A stretch of DNA of 64,000 nt. It comes from Marinilabiliaceae bacterium ANBcel2. GTDB taxonomy: Bacteria; Bacteroidota; Bacteroidia; Bacteroidales; Marinilabiliaceae. This document shows positions 1 to 9,993 of the stretch, one piece after another (within the stretch, counting starts at the first letter, position 1; the number at the start of each line of letters is the position of its first letter). Both the position numbers and the translations under genes were made by a program. The stretch spans positions 62,001 to 126,000 of the forward strand of contig JARULA010000007.1 in the NCBI GenBank assembly GCA_029688995.1, in the 5' to 3' direction. The notes beneath the pieces were generated by a model that saw only the letters and a program-made list of their open reading frames with translations, was not told the origin of the DNA and did not search any database.

Positions 1-268
1 CACTGCACAAATTAAGAGTATAAAGGGGATCGGACTAAAAACGGCTCAAAGGGTAATTGTAGATTTAAAGGATAAGCTAGGCAAAGAGCATGCCGATGAA
101 AAATTATTTGGCAAAGCAGACAATACCATGCGCGAAGAAGCGTTATCAGCATTAGTAATGTTAGGTTTTGCAAAATCTGCTTCTCAAAAAGCAGTTGATA
201 AAATATTACAATCAAATCCTGACAGCCGCGTTGAGGATATTATCAAAAAAGCATTAAAAATGCTTTAA
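1..268 (+). CDS. ruvA: Holliday junction DNA helicase subunit RuvA, 3' end
   Basis: Partial gene, cut by the window start; the visible 88 residues begin at base 2 and end at a TAA at 266-268. RuvA is the tetrameric Holliday-junction-binding protein that loads the RuvB branch-migration motor. The visible part contains the second helix-hairpin-helix (IKGIGLKTAQRVIVDLKDK), a short linker and the C-terminal three-helix domain III (NTMREEALSALVMLGF) that contacts RuvB. The 31-bp gap to sprA suggests possible co-transcription. A ruvA-sprA-gcvH order is one I recall from other Bacteroidota. Confidence 0.9.
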   Translation, partial: TAQIKSIKGIGLKTAQRVIVDLKDKLGKEHADEKLFGKADNTMREEALSALVMLGFAKSASQKAVDKILQSNPDSRVEDIIKKALKML

Positions 269-299
269 AAATACCGGTATATAAACTTTAAAGTAATTT

Positions 300-3200
300 T
301 TGTCTAAGTTGAAACAAAAATTTGCATATAGTATTGCGCTTCTTTTTTTGGCTACTGCTTTTACCGGGGCTGTAACCAATATTTCAACCGTGTGGAAAGA
401 TGTTGACCAACAGCAACAGATTGATCAGCAGCCCGAGCAGGAGTTTGATCCAAACCAACAGCAAGAGTTTGACCAGCAGCCTCAGGATGACTTTCAACAA
501 GATGACACTCCTGCTCAAAGAGAAGATGACTTTATTGAGAGCCGCGAAAACATCTTTGACCTGGAGAGTGAAGAAGATGATAATATTCAACAGCAGCAGG
601 ATCAGTTAAGAGAAGAGCAGCAACAATTAAGAGAGGAGCTGCTGCAACAGGAGGAACAGGTTGCAGCAGAAACAGAAGATGTAGAAATTTTCTCCCCTTT
701 TAACCCATCAAGAGTAATTATCCCCTCATCTCTTTACAAACCCGATAAGAAAGAGAGAGAAGGGATAAGATTGCAAGATCCTGAAAATATTACCTACCAT
801 TATGAGTATGATCCTGATAACAAATTGGTAACCGTATATCGTAAAAGCGGAAACATAACCACAAGACTCCCCTACACAATGTCACTTGAAGAGTATAACA
901 ATAAAAAAATGAGGGAGTCGATGGAGCAATATTGGGACAGAAGCTCATTAGACAGCGAAATAGAAAGTGAAGATCAATTTGGAAGATTTGATATTGACAG
1001 TGAAGGATTTGAATCAATTTTTGGAAGCAGTACAGTAAATATACGACCAAGAGGTACGGCAGAACTTCAGCTGGGAGTTAACCGCACAAACATTGACAAC
1101 CCAACACTTCAGGAGAGAATGCGAAAGACAACAACTTTCGATTTTGACCAGCGAATTCAGATGAATATAGATGGTGATGTAGGGGAGAGATTAAACCTGG
1201 GAATTAACTACAACACAGAAGCAACCTTCGATTTTGAAAATCAGATAAATGTCGAATATGAAGGTCAGGAAGATGACATTCTTCAAAATATTGAAGCAGG
1301 TAATGTCTCTATGACTCTTCCAGGCACATTAATAACGGGAAGTCAAAACCTTTTTGGAGTAAGAGCTGATATGCAGTTTGGCAAACTTTCTGTTTCAACA
1401 ATTTTCTCTCAACAAAAAAGTGAAACATCGGTTATGAATATTGAAGGAGGGGCTCAAACCAGAGAGTTCGATATATCAGCCGATGAATATGACCGCAACA
1501 GACACTTTTTTCTATCTCACTACTTTAGAGACAACTATGACAGGGCGCTGGAGAACTTACCGGTAGTCAACTCAGGCATCAACATTACAAGAATTGAAGT
1601 GTGGGTAACTAACCGCAGCAATAACTTTGATCACTCCAGAAACATTGTAGCATTTACCGATCTTGGTGAACATCCCGAAAATATGTCAAAACCCGAATTG
1701 TGGGGCGGAACTCCAAATCAGATACCTTCAAACAGCAGCAACAACTTATATGAAGAGGTTACTACAACATATAGCGGAATAAGAGATTTTACTCAGGTAA
1801 GTTCTGTTTTAGGTGCTCTCTCAGGATCGGGATTTACAACATCAAGAGATTATGAGAGAATAGAGAATGCGCGACTGCTTTCTGAGTCGGAATATACAGT
1901 AAATCGTAAACTGGGTTATATATCCCTTAACAGTCGGCTCGATTCAGATGAGATCCTGGCAGTTGCCTATGAATATACCTATAACGGAGAGACCTACCGT
2001 GTTGGAGAGATGAGCACCTCGGGCATAGAAGCTCCTAAAAGCCTCATTTTAAAGCTGATAAAAGGAACAAGACTATCGCCGGGGATGAAAACATGGGATC
2101 TTATGATGAAAAACATCTATTCATTGGGTGCCTATCAGGTAAGCCAGGATGATTTTAGATTAAATGTTGTACACATGAGTGACTCTTTGGGATCATACCT
2201 CAACTATTTTCCTGAAGGCCCCATGCCATCCGAGGGTGGAGTAAACGGAGAGCTCTTTATAACATTAATGAGGTTAAATAACCTTAACAGCCGGATGGAA
2301 CCCTACCCCGACGGCACATTCGATTTTGTTCCGGGATATACAATTCTTCCCGAACAGGGTCGTATTATATTTCCAGTAACAGAACCATTTGGCTCCCACA
2401 TGGAAAAAAAACTGGAAAACCTCTCTCCCGAATTACGCGACAAATACACTTTTACAGAACTTTATGACTCAACCAGAACTGTTGCAACACAAACAGCAGA
2501 GCGTAATAAATACCATATAAGAGGTTCCTATAAATCATCAGCCGGTGCAGAGATATCTCTTGATGCATTTAATATTCCAAGAGGGTCGGTAATTGTAACT
2601 GCAGGAGGATTAAAATTAACCGAAAATGTTGACTATTCAGTAAACTACACATCAGGAACGATAACAATACTTAATGAGGGACTTCTTGAATCGGGAACAC
2701 CTATACAGGTATCATTAGAGAGTCAGGATATGTTTGGAATGCAAACAAAGACTCTTTTAGGAACACATTTAAACTATCAATTTAATGATAACTTCAATAT
2801 TGGCGGAACTATTATGCATCTAAGAGAGCGCCCGCTAACCCAAAAAGTAAATTATGGCAGTGAGCCCATTGCAAATACAATTTGGGGATTAAACACTTCG
2901 TACCAAGCCGAGTCAAATTTTATCACATCTATGATTGATAAAATTCCTCTTATAAATACAACAACTCCTTCGGCAATATCATTTGAAGGTGAATTTGCCC
3001 ATTTAATTCCAGGACACCCCAATGTAATTGATCGACAGGGAACATCATATATTGACGATTTTGAAGGGACCAAAACAACCATAAATCTTAAACAGTGGAC
3101 ATCATGGCACCTTGCAAGTACTCCGCAAGGGCAACCCGACAAGTTTCCCGAAGCAGAAAGGATTAATGATCTAAGCTATGGATTTAACAGATCTCGTTTG

Positions 3201-6200
3201 GCGTGGTATGTTATAGACCCCCTCTTTTTGAGAAATAACAATCTAACGCCATCGCACCTCAGGCGAGACCCCGAGAGCCAATCAAACCATTACGTGCGCG
3301 AAGTGTATCAAAGAGAAATATTTCCATACAGAGACACTCCATACGGAGAGCCCTCCAATATTCCAGTACTAAATCTGGCCTACTACCCCACCGAAAGAGG
3401 CCCCTACAATTTTGATACAAACATTAATGAAAAGGGAGAGCTCAATAATCCTGAAGAGAGGTGGGGAGGAATGATGAGAAGAATTGACACAAATGATTTT
3501 GAATCGGCAAATATTGACCATATAGAGTTTTGGGTAATGGATCCGTTTATCTATGATGATGGAACTCATTCAGGCGGTGAACTCTACATAAACCTGGGAG
3601 ATATATCTGAAGATATATTACGCGATTCCAGAAAGTTTTTTGAACAGGGATTGCCCGGACCCAATGAACCATTTGATGTGGACAGTACCGCGTGGGGTTA
3701 TATACCTAAAGATCAAAGCATGGTAAATGCCTTTAGTAATGATCCTGAAACAAGACTCATGCAGGATGTAGGTTTAAATGGAATGAGTTCAGAAAGGGAG
3801 AGAGAGTTCTACAGCAGAGGTGATCACCCCTACATAACATATATAGAGGAGATGTACAGCCGTGGAGATATAACCGAGGAGACTTATCAAAAAATAATGG
3901 AAGATCCTGCAGCCGATGATTTTGTTTATTACAGAGGTACCCATCACGATGAAAATGAGACAGGGATTCTTGAACGTTATAAATACTTTAACAATCCCGA
4001 AGGAAACTCTACTCCTTCTGAATATTCAGAAGAGTCGTACAGCACAGCAGCAACAACAACTCCCGATGGAGAAGATATAAACAGAGACAATACTTTAAAC
4101 GAATCGGAGAACTATTACCAGTACAAAATAAGACTTCATCCCGATGAAATGGAAGTGGGGAGCAACTATATAACTGATGAAATGCGAAGTACTGTCACAT
4201 TAAAAAATGGAGAGACAGAAACAATAAGCTGGTATCAGTTTAAAATTCCGGTTAATAATCCCGATGATGTAATAGGAGAAATAGATGATTTACGCTCGGT
4301 AAGGTTCATGAGAATGTTTTTAAATAACTTCTCCGACTCGGTAATACTAAGATTTGCAACATTAGACCTTATACGCTCAGAGTGGCGTAGATATGATAAA
4401 GAGCTATTCGAAATTGAAGATAATGTAACACCTAATCCCGAAACAGAATTTGAAGTTTCGGCAGTAAACATTGAGGAGAACGGAAACAGAGAACCTGTAA
4501 ACTATGTTTTACCCCCGGGAGTTGACCGGGTGATTGATCCTGCAAACCCATCAGTTAGGGAATTAAACGAACAATCTATCTCTTTAAAAGTAACAAACCT
4601 TGCAAGTGGTGATGCAAGAGGTGTTTATAAAAGGATGAATACCGATATGCGTCAACATAGCCGTTTAAAAATGGATATTCATGCCGAAGCAGTACAGGGT
4701 CACCATCTTAATGACGGCGAAGTTTCAGCATTTATCAGAATAGGAACAGACTATCGTGATAACTACTATGAATATGAGATTCCTCTTGAATTAACTCCAC
4801 ACGGACAATACAGTAACAACTCCACAGCTCACCGAAATATAGTATGGCCCGAAAACAACCGTCTTGATGTTCCACTTGAACACTTTCAAGAGATAAAGCT
4901 TAGAAGAAATAAGGCAATGCGCGATGAAGACTCTAAGGTAAGGCTAACAGATCTTTTTCAGTGGTACGATCCCGACAAGCCCGAAAATAGTATCAGAATA
5001 AAAGGAAATCCCAATCTGGCTAATGTTCAAACTATCATGATAGGAGTCAGAAATACCTCTATTGATGAAAAAACTGTAGAAGTTTGGATGAACGAGCTTC
5101 GACTCTCGGATTTTAACAATCGTGGAGGCTGGGCTGCTAATAGCAGAATGAATCTCCGTCTTGCTGATTTGGGAACAGTTTCACTTGCGGGTAAAATGAG
5201 CACTATCGGATTTGGAAGCATAAACCAAAGTGTTACAGAGCGCAGCCAGGAAGATTTTCACCAGTATGATTTCTCTACAAACCTTGAACTGGGTAGGTTA
5301 ACAGGAGAAGAGAGCAGATTATCGATCCCTTTTTATATGGGATATAGTGAACAGGTAGCAACTCCTGAATATTATCCTCTCGACCCTGATATTCTTTTAG
5401 ATGATGTTTTAAGTAACACTGAATCAAGTAGTGCAAGAGACAGCATAAAAAAGGTGTCACAAGACTTTACAAGGCGTAAAAGCTTTAATTTTACGAATGT
5501 GCGTTTACAAAGTGAAGATAACTATCCCGCTTTTTACTCCCCCTCAAACCTTAGTGCAACATACTCATATAGCGAAACATATCGCAGAAATATTGATACA
5601 GAGTATCTTCGCGATAAAAACTACAGGGGTATTCTTGCTTACAACTTTTCGAATCAACCCTCGGCAATTGAACCATTTAGCAATATAGGAGGAGGAGAGT
5701 ACACCTCACTAATTCGTGACTTCAATTTTTATCTGGCTCCCACACAGATAGGATACAGATGGGAAGTGTTAAGAGGCTACCGCGAAGAACAGTTAAGAAA
5801 TTTAAATGATCCCAATTTTATTATTCCGGTAAATGTAAATAAAGAGTTCTATTGGAATCGCCATTTTGAAATGAACTACAATTTAACAAGATCTCTGCAG
5901 TTAAGCTTTAGATCCTCAAATAATGCAGTAATAGATGAGCCCGAAGGAGTTGTAAACAGAGATTTATATCGTGATGAGTATCGTCAATGGAGAGATTCTG
6001 TATGGAATAATATAAAAGATATGGGACGTACAACCAACTACCAGCACAATATAAATGTAAGCTACAATGTTCCGATAAACAAACTTCCTTATATGGACTG
6101 GACATCAGCTAATATAACATACGGAGCAATGTATAACTGGCAACAGGGACCTGTAACTACACAAGATTTTGAATGGGGTAACACTATAAGAAACTCAAAC

Positions 6201-8018
6201 AATATTCAAGCAAATGGTCAACTAAACTTTAACTCTCTCTACAACAAGTCTGACTACCTTAGAGGATTGAGCCGTAATGGTAGAGGGCGTCAACAGCAAG
6301 GAGGTGATGAAACAGTAAGATTTACACAGCACAATCTTGAGATGGAGGCCGACGAACCATTTTTAATAAACCACCGCTTAGGAACATCAGATGTTACAGT
6401 ACGTGTTTTCAATGAGTCGGGTCATCCCGTTAGAGGTGATCAGGATGTGGTTGATGATAACAATGTCAACTTTAAACCCGATACCGATGTATCAGGTGCA
6501 AGGGTAATGGTAACCGGACGAAAATCTGCAGCTGACCAGGAAAATGCTCTTGATATATTTAAAGAGTATAGTGCCAGAATAATTACCAGCATAAAAAATC
6601 TATCCATTACCTATTCCGAAAATAACGGAACAATAGTTCCCGGATACCTGCCCGAAGCAGACTTTATGGGCTATGAGAATTTTAGGGGTACATCGGCTCC
6701 CGGACTACCATTTATGGTTGGTATGCAGGATAGAGATTTTGGTTTTGATGCTGCAGAAAGAGGATGGCTTACATCCGATTCAACACTCAACTCGGCATAT
6801 AGAATGAATCACACCCGTAACCTTACAATAAGATCAACTATCGAACCTATAGAAGGTTTAAGAGTTGAGCTTAATGCCAACCACAGATACAGCAATAATA
6901 TTGAAGAGTACTACCTGTTCAATAACGAAGGGTTCAGAGGAGCATTTAATACAATGGAACAGGGAAATTTCTCTATGACCTTTAATATGTTGGGCTCCAC
7001 CTTTAACAGCGTAGAGACAAAAGGTGAGTACAAATCTGAAACATTTGATGACTTTTTACAAAACCGTTCTGTTATATCTCAACGCCTTGGTGAAAAAAGA
7101 CGGGGAGTATCCCATCCCGAAACAGGACAATATCTAAATTCAGAACTTGCAGGAGTAGCCTATAATCCCGAAGGTTATCCCGAATTGGGAATCGAACCTG
7201 AAAGAGGTGCTGATGGTTACTCCCTAACCTCACAAGAGGTGATGATTCCCTCTTTTTTAGCAGCTTATTCAGGAAAAAGCGCCTCAAATATATTTCTTGA
7301 TCCAATACCATCAATTGCAAAAATGATTCCCAACTGGAGAGTTTCATATAACCGTTTAAACGAACTACCATGGATAAAAGATCATGTTCGTTCATTCGAC
7401 ATAAACCATGCATATCAAAGTACCTATACAATAGGCAATTATATAACAAACAGTGACTGGAATGAGCTGCGCGACGGCTTCAGCTTTACAAGAGATGCGG
7501 GCGGCAATTTTATTCCCGAATATGAGATAAGCGGAGTATCACTTTCGGAACAGTTCTCTCCACTTATTGAATTAAGCATAACCTGGCTTAACAACCTCTC
7601 CACCCGAGCAGAGTATCGCACAGGAAGAGTTATCAATTTAAGTTTAAACAACAACCAAATAATAGAAAATTACAACAATGAGTGGGTTATAGGATTGGGT
7701 TACAGATTTGATAAAATGGATATGATTATTGGCTCAGGTAACGGCTCAAGAGAGTTCTCCTCTGATCTAAACATAAGAGCCGACATCTCAATACGTGATA
7801 ATTACTCAATAATACGTCGAATTGAGGAGGGAAGAAACCAAATGACAGCAGGACAAAAGATAACAACCCTTAAACTAACAGCCGACTATGTTTTAAGCGA
7901 AAGATTTAATGTTCAGCTTTTTTACGACCGACAAGTGAGTGATCCATACATCTCAACAAGCTACCCTATAACTAACAGCACATTTGGAGTTAACTTCAGA
8001 TTTTCTTTAGCGCAATAA
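300..8018 (+). CDS. sprA: Type IX secretion system outer-membrane translocon SprA/Sov
   Basis: SprA (Sov in Porphyromonas) is the giant 36-strand outer-membrane beta barrel through which T9SS substrates cross the outer membrane. The 2572-residue product is slightly longer than the roughly 2400-2500 residues usual in the family. It has a signal peptide (residues 1-24, SIALLFLATAFTGA core), then a Gln/Glu/Asp-rich stretch at about 37-115 that accounts for part of the extra length, followed by the family body rich in alternating beta-strand segments and ending in a strand terminating in Phe (FGVNFRFSLAQ). The start is TTG at 300: an in-frame TAA lies at 294-296, and no ATG occurs until well past the signal peptide, so TTG is the only start giving an exportable protein. 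It lies between ruvA and gcvH. Confidence 0.95.
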   Translation: MSKLKQKFAYSIALLFLATAFTGAVTNISTVWKDVDQQQQIDQQPEQEFDPNQQQEFDQQPQDDFQQDDTPAQREDDFIESRENIFDLESEEDDNIQQQQDQLREEQQQLREELLQQEEQVAAETEDVEIFSPFNPSRVIIPSSLYKPDKKEREGIRLQDPENITYHYEYDPDNKLVTVYRKSGNITTRLPYTMSLEEYNNKKMRESMEQYWDRSSLDSEIESEDQFGRFDIDSEGFESIFGSSTVNIRPRGTAELQLGVNRTNIDNPTLQERMRKTTTFDFDQRIQMNIDGDVGERLNLGINYNTEATFDFENQINVEYEGQEDDILQNIEAGNVSMTLPGTLITGSQNLFGVRADMQFGKLSVSTIFSQQKSETSVMNIEGGAQTREFDISADEYDRNRHFFLSHYFRDNYDRALENLPVVNSGINITRIEVWVTNRSNNFDHSRNIVAFTDLGEHPENMSKPELWGGTPNQIPSNSSNNLYEEVTTTYSGIRDFTQVSSVLGALSGSGFTTSRDYERIENARLLSESEYTVNRKLGYISLNSRLDSDEILAVAYEYTYNGETYRVGEMSTSGIEAPKSLILKLIKGTRLSPGMKTWDLMMKNIYSLGAYQVSQDDFRLNVVHMSDSLGSYLNYFPEGPMPSEGGVNGELFITLMRLNNLNSRMEPYPDGTFDFVPGYTILPEQGRIIFPVTEPFGSHMEKKLENLSPELRDKYTFTELYDSTRTVATQTAERNKYHIRGSYKSSAGAEISLDAFNIPRGSVIVTAGGLKLTENVDYSVNYTSGTITILNEGLLESGTPIQVSLESQDMFGMQTKTLLGTHLNYQFNDNFNIGGTIMHLRERPLTQKVNYGSEPIANTIWGLNTSYQAESNFITSMIDKIPLINTTTPSAISFEGEFAHLIPGHPNVIDRQGTSYIDDFEGTKTTINLKQWTSWHLASTPQGQPDKFPEAERINDLSYGFNRSRLAWYVIDPLFLRNNNLTPSHLRRDPESQSNHYVREVYQREIFPYRDTPYGEPSNIPVLNLAYYPTERGPYNFDTNINEKGELNNPEERWGGMMRRIDTNDFESANIDHIEFWVMDPFIYDDGTHSGGELYINLGDISEDILRDSRKFFEQGLPGPNEPFDVDSTAWGYIPKDQSMVNAFSNDPETRLMQDVGLNGMSSEREREFYSRGDHPYITYIEEMYSRGDITEETYQKIMEDPAADDFVYYRGTHHDENETGILERYKYFNNPEGNSTPSEYSEESYSTAATTTPDGEDINRDNTLNESENYYQYKIRLHPDEMEVGSNYITDEMRSTVTLKNGETETISWYQFKIPVNNPDDVIGEIDDLRSVRFMRMFLNNFSDSVILRFATLDLIRSEWRRYDKELFEIEDNVTPNPETEFEVSAVNIEENGNREPVNYVLPPGVDRVIDPANPSVRELNEQSISLKVTNLASGDARGVYKRMNTDMRQHSRLKMDIHAEAVQGHHLNDGEVSAFIRIGTDYRDNYYEYEIPLELTPHGQYSNNSTAHRNIVWPENNRLDVPLEHFQEIKLRRNKAMRDEDSKVRLTDLFQWYDPDKPENSIRIKGNPNLANVQTIMIGVRNTSIDEKTVEVWMNELRLSDFNNRGGWAANSRMNLRLADLGTVSLAGKMSTIGFGSINQSVTERSQEDFHQYDFSTNLELGRLTGEESRLSIPFYMGYSEQVATPEYYPLDPDILLDDVLSNTESSSARDSIKKVSQDFTRRKSFNFTNVRLQSEDNYPAFYSPSNLSATYSYSETYRRNIDTEYLRDKNYRGILAYNFSNQPSAIEPFSNIGGGEYTSLIRDFNFYLAPTQIGYRWEVLRGYREEQLRNLNDPNFIIPVNVNKEFYWNRHFEMNYNLTRSLQLSFRSSNNAVIDEPEGVVNRDLYRDEYRQWRDSVWNNIKDMGRTTNYQHNINVSYNVPINKLPYMDWTSANITYGAMYNWQQGPVTTQDFEWGNTIRNSNNIQANGQLNFNSLYNKSDYLRGLSRNGRGRQQQGGDETVRFTQHNLEMEADEPFLINHRLGTSDVTVRVFNESGHPVRGDQDVVDDNNVNFKPDTDVSGARVMVTGRKSAADQENALDIFKEYSARIITSIKNLSITYSENNGTIVPGYLPEADFMGYENFRGTSAPGLPFMVGMQDRDFGFDAAERGWLTSDSTLNSAYRMNHTRNLTIRSTIEPIEGLRVELNANHRYSNNIEEYYLFNNEGFRGAFNTMEQGNFSMTFNMLGSTFNSVETKGEYKSETFDDFLQNRSVISQRLGEKRRGVSHPETGQYLNSELAGVAYNPEGYPELGIEPERGADGYSLTSQEVMIPSFLAAYSGKSASNIFLDPIPSIAKMIPNWRVSYNRLNELPWIKDHVRSFDINHAYQSTYTIGNYITNSDWNELRDGFSFTRDAGGNFIPEYEISGVSLSEQFSPLIELSITWLNNLSTRAEYRTGRVINLSLNNNQIIENYNNEWVIGLGYRFDKMDMIIGSGNGSREFSSDLNIRADISIRDNYSIIRRIEEGRNQMTAGQKITTLKLTADYVLSERFNVQLFYDRQVSDPYISTSYPITNSTFGVNFRFSLAQ

Positions 8019-8066
8019 TAAAAAAATAACTACATTTGGAGATGAACCAGAAAAAAACAACATACC

Positions 8067-8450
8067 ATGAATTTACCTGAGAATTTAAAGTACAGTAAGG
8101 ACCACGAATGGGTAACCTTAGAAGGCAATATAGCCACAATAGGGATTACAGATTTTGCTCAAAGTGAACTGGGCGATATAGTATTTGTAGAAATAGAGAC
8201 AGAAGATGAAGAGCTTGAAAAAGATGAGGTTTTTGGTACAGTTGAAGCTGTAAAAACTGTTTCTGATTTATATATGCCTTTATCAGGAAAAGTGATTGAA
8301 GTAAATGAGAATCTTGAATCTCAGCCCGACTTAGTTAATAAGGAGCCATACGAGGGGGGATGGATGATTAAGGTTGAGTTAAAAGATAAAAGTGAAGTAG
8401 AGGCTCTTCTTTCAGCAGCAGAGTATAAAAAACTGACCACCGAAGAGTAA
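8067..8450 (+). CDS. gcvH: Glycine cleavage system H protein
   Basis: GcvH is the lipoyl carrier that shuttles the aminomethyl intermediate between the P, T and L proteins of glycine cleavage. The 127-residue length is normal. The lipoyl-lysine motif is intact at [12 protein letters not shown], with the modified lysine at residue 63. It starts 48 bp after sprA with no obvious promoter and probably shares the sprA transcript; a hairpin terminator follows at 8478-8509. The other gcv genes are not in the window. Confidence 0.96.
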   Translation: MNLPENLKYSKDHEWVTLEGNIATIGITDFAQSELGDIVFVEIETEDEELEKDEVFGTVEAVKTVSDLYMPLSGKVIEVNENLESQPDLVNKEPYEGGWMIKVELKDKSEVEALLSAAEYKKLTTEE

Positions 8451-8477
8451 AATAGAGTATTCTTGTAACATTTTTAT

Positions 8478-8509
8478 ACCGGGTATGAAGTTATTTTTAC
8501 ATACCCGGT
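8478..8509 (+). terminator. Rho-independent terminator of gcvH
   Basis: A perfect 10-bp inverted repeat, ACCGGGTATG (8478-8487) and CATACCCGGT (8500-8509), is followed by the U-rich run TCTTTTCT. The right arm lies inside the last codons of the opposing response-regulator gene. On the minus strand no U-tract follows, so it acts mainly on the plus-strand transcript. Confidence 0.7.
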
Positions 8510-9849
8510 TCTTTTCTCCCCTCCTCTTTAAGATAATTGTATATAGTTGACTTACCTATATCAAGCTTTTCGGCAACCTTAAAAACATTATCATACTTAT
8601 TAAGATAGTGAAAAATTATTCTCTTGTTATACTCCTTTAAAGTAAGCTCCTCATCAAAAATATCAACAGGCTCTCCTGCCGAATGAAATACAATATTATC
8701 GCTCTCAACTTTACCATTACTGCTTAAAAGAGCTGCAAGCTCAATAACCGATCTCAACTCTCTTATATTCCCCGGGAAAGGATAGCTAAAAAGCTTTCTC
8801 ACTGCACCGGGAGATAAAGTCTTAACATCCAAATCATTAGCAGCGCAAAATCTGTTTAAAAAATAGCGTGAAAGAGAGATTATATCTTTCTGCCTCTCCT
8901 TTAAAGAAGGAAGATAAAAAGGTAAACCGGCAACCCTGTAATAAAGCTTTTCATTAAACTCTCCTAATTTAACAGCCGCAGGCAAATCAATATTTGTTGA
9001 AACAACAATGCGACACCTTAACTCTTTCTCTTTAGTACCACCTTGCCTCATAAACCTGCGGCAATTAATAATTTCAGCAAGCTCCTCCTGAAACTCTCTA
9101 TCTAAATTATGTATCTCTTTCAAATAGAGAGTTCCATCCTCCGATTTCTCAAACAATCCGGGCCCTTGAGGTAAAACCACAGATAACTCATGCTCTCTCT
9201 CTACTCCTTTAAGAATTCGCCTCAACTCATCAGCAGATAACCCGGTAACATTCAAAGAGTTAAATGGCCCGGCACTTTTTTCAGAATTATAATGGATTGC
9301 ACGAGCTATAAACTCTTTACCTGTACCGGGCTGTCCATTAATTAAAACATTAACCAAAGGATATAAAACAGCTTTATTGAGAAGACGCACAACCTTTCTA
9401 ACAGCTTTACTTTCACCAATAATAATGCTTTTCAAGCTATATTTTTCATCAATCTGATTTTTAAGTCGGGTAATCTCTCTTTTAAGACTCTTTTTTTGTT
9501 CAACATTGCGAATGCAATTTTGCAATCTCTCAAGAATATTCTCATCTTTTGATATATAGTCGTAAGCTCCCTTCTTAAGCAGATCAACAGCAAGCTTTAT
9601 ATCATCCATTCCCGATACTACAATTACCTCGATATTCTCATTAAAATATTGTATCTCTTCTAAAATATGGTCTCCCGAATAATCTGGCAATCCAATATCG
9701 AGAGTAACAATATCAGGCATTTGAGAAATATTATCCAAAAACTCCTTGCCATTATAAAAGAGAGATACCTCATAATCTCCTAAAGATTTTATAACTCTCT
9801 CTATGGCAGCAGCAAAAAAAATGTCATCCTCAACTATATGGATTTTCAT
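8497..9849 (-). CDS. NtrC-like AAA+ response regulator lacking the GAFTGA loop
   Basis: A 450-residue response regulator with the NtrC layout. The receiver domain (1-115) has acidic pocket D8/D9, phospho-acceptor D51, S79 and K101. The AAA+ domain (about 140-375) has Walker A GQPGTGKE at 172-179, an arginine in YYRV (R305) and sensor II GNIREL at 360. A Fis-type helix-turn-helix (about 405-442) closes the protein. Two key features are missing. The GAFTGA loop that contacts sigma-54 is replaced by unrelated residues at 208-231. The Walker B aspartate is lysine (GTLYLKEI, K244). It is therefore unlikely to remodel sigma-54 holoenzyme and may act as an ordinary DNA-binding regulator. It is divergent from porW and convergent with gcvH. 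No adjacent histidine kinase is present. Confidence 0.85.
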   Translation of the reverse strand: MKIHIVEDDIFFAAAIERVIKSLGDYEVSLFYNGKEFLDNISQMPDIVTLDIGLPDYSGDHILEEIQYFNENIEVIVVSGMDDIKLAVDLLKKGAYDYISKDENILERLQNCIRNVEQKKSLKREITRLKNQIDEKYSLKSIIIGESKAVRKVVRLLNKAVLYPLVNVLINGQPGTGKEFIARAIHYNSEKSAGPFNSLNVTGLSADELRRILKGVEREHELSVVLPQGPGLFEKSEDGTLYLKEIHNLDREFQEELAEIINCRRFMRQGGTKEKELRCRIVVSTNIDLPAAVKLGEFNEKLYYRVAGLPFYLPSLKERQKDIISLSRYFLNRFCAANDLDVKTLSPGAVRKLFSYPFPGNIRELRSVIELAALLSSNGKVESDNIVFHSAGEPVDIFDEELTLKEYNKRIIFHYLNKYDNVFKVAEKLDIGKSTIYNYLKEEGRKEPGM

Positions 9850-9936
9850 TATCTCTTTAATAAAATTAAATTTGATTCTCTCTCTAAATTAACAAATGTT
9901 TTTAACGATTAAGCTCTTTTTTACCAACTAATAAAA

Positions 9937-9944
9937 TATTTTTG
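9937..9944 (+). promoter_or_regulatory. Candidate -7 element for porW
   Basis: TATTTTTG matches the Bacteroidota -7 consensus TAnnTTTG, about 50 bp before the porW ATG, in the divergent spacer with the response regulator. No good TTTG -33 box lies at the usual 19-21 bp spacing, so support is weak. Confidence 0.3.
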
Positions 9945-9993
9945 TGAAAATAATGTTTTAATAAATAGAGCTATTAAACTATATACAAGTTAA

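Noticed and set aside
404-660. CAG/CAA-rich DNA in sprA as a tandem repeat array
   Set aside because: The units are irregular Gln/Asp/Glu codons with no fixed period; it is low-complexity coding sequence.
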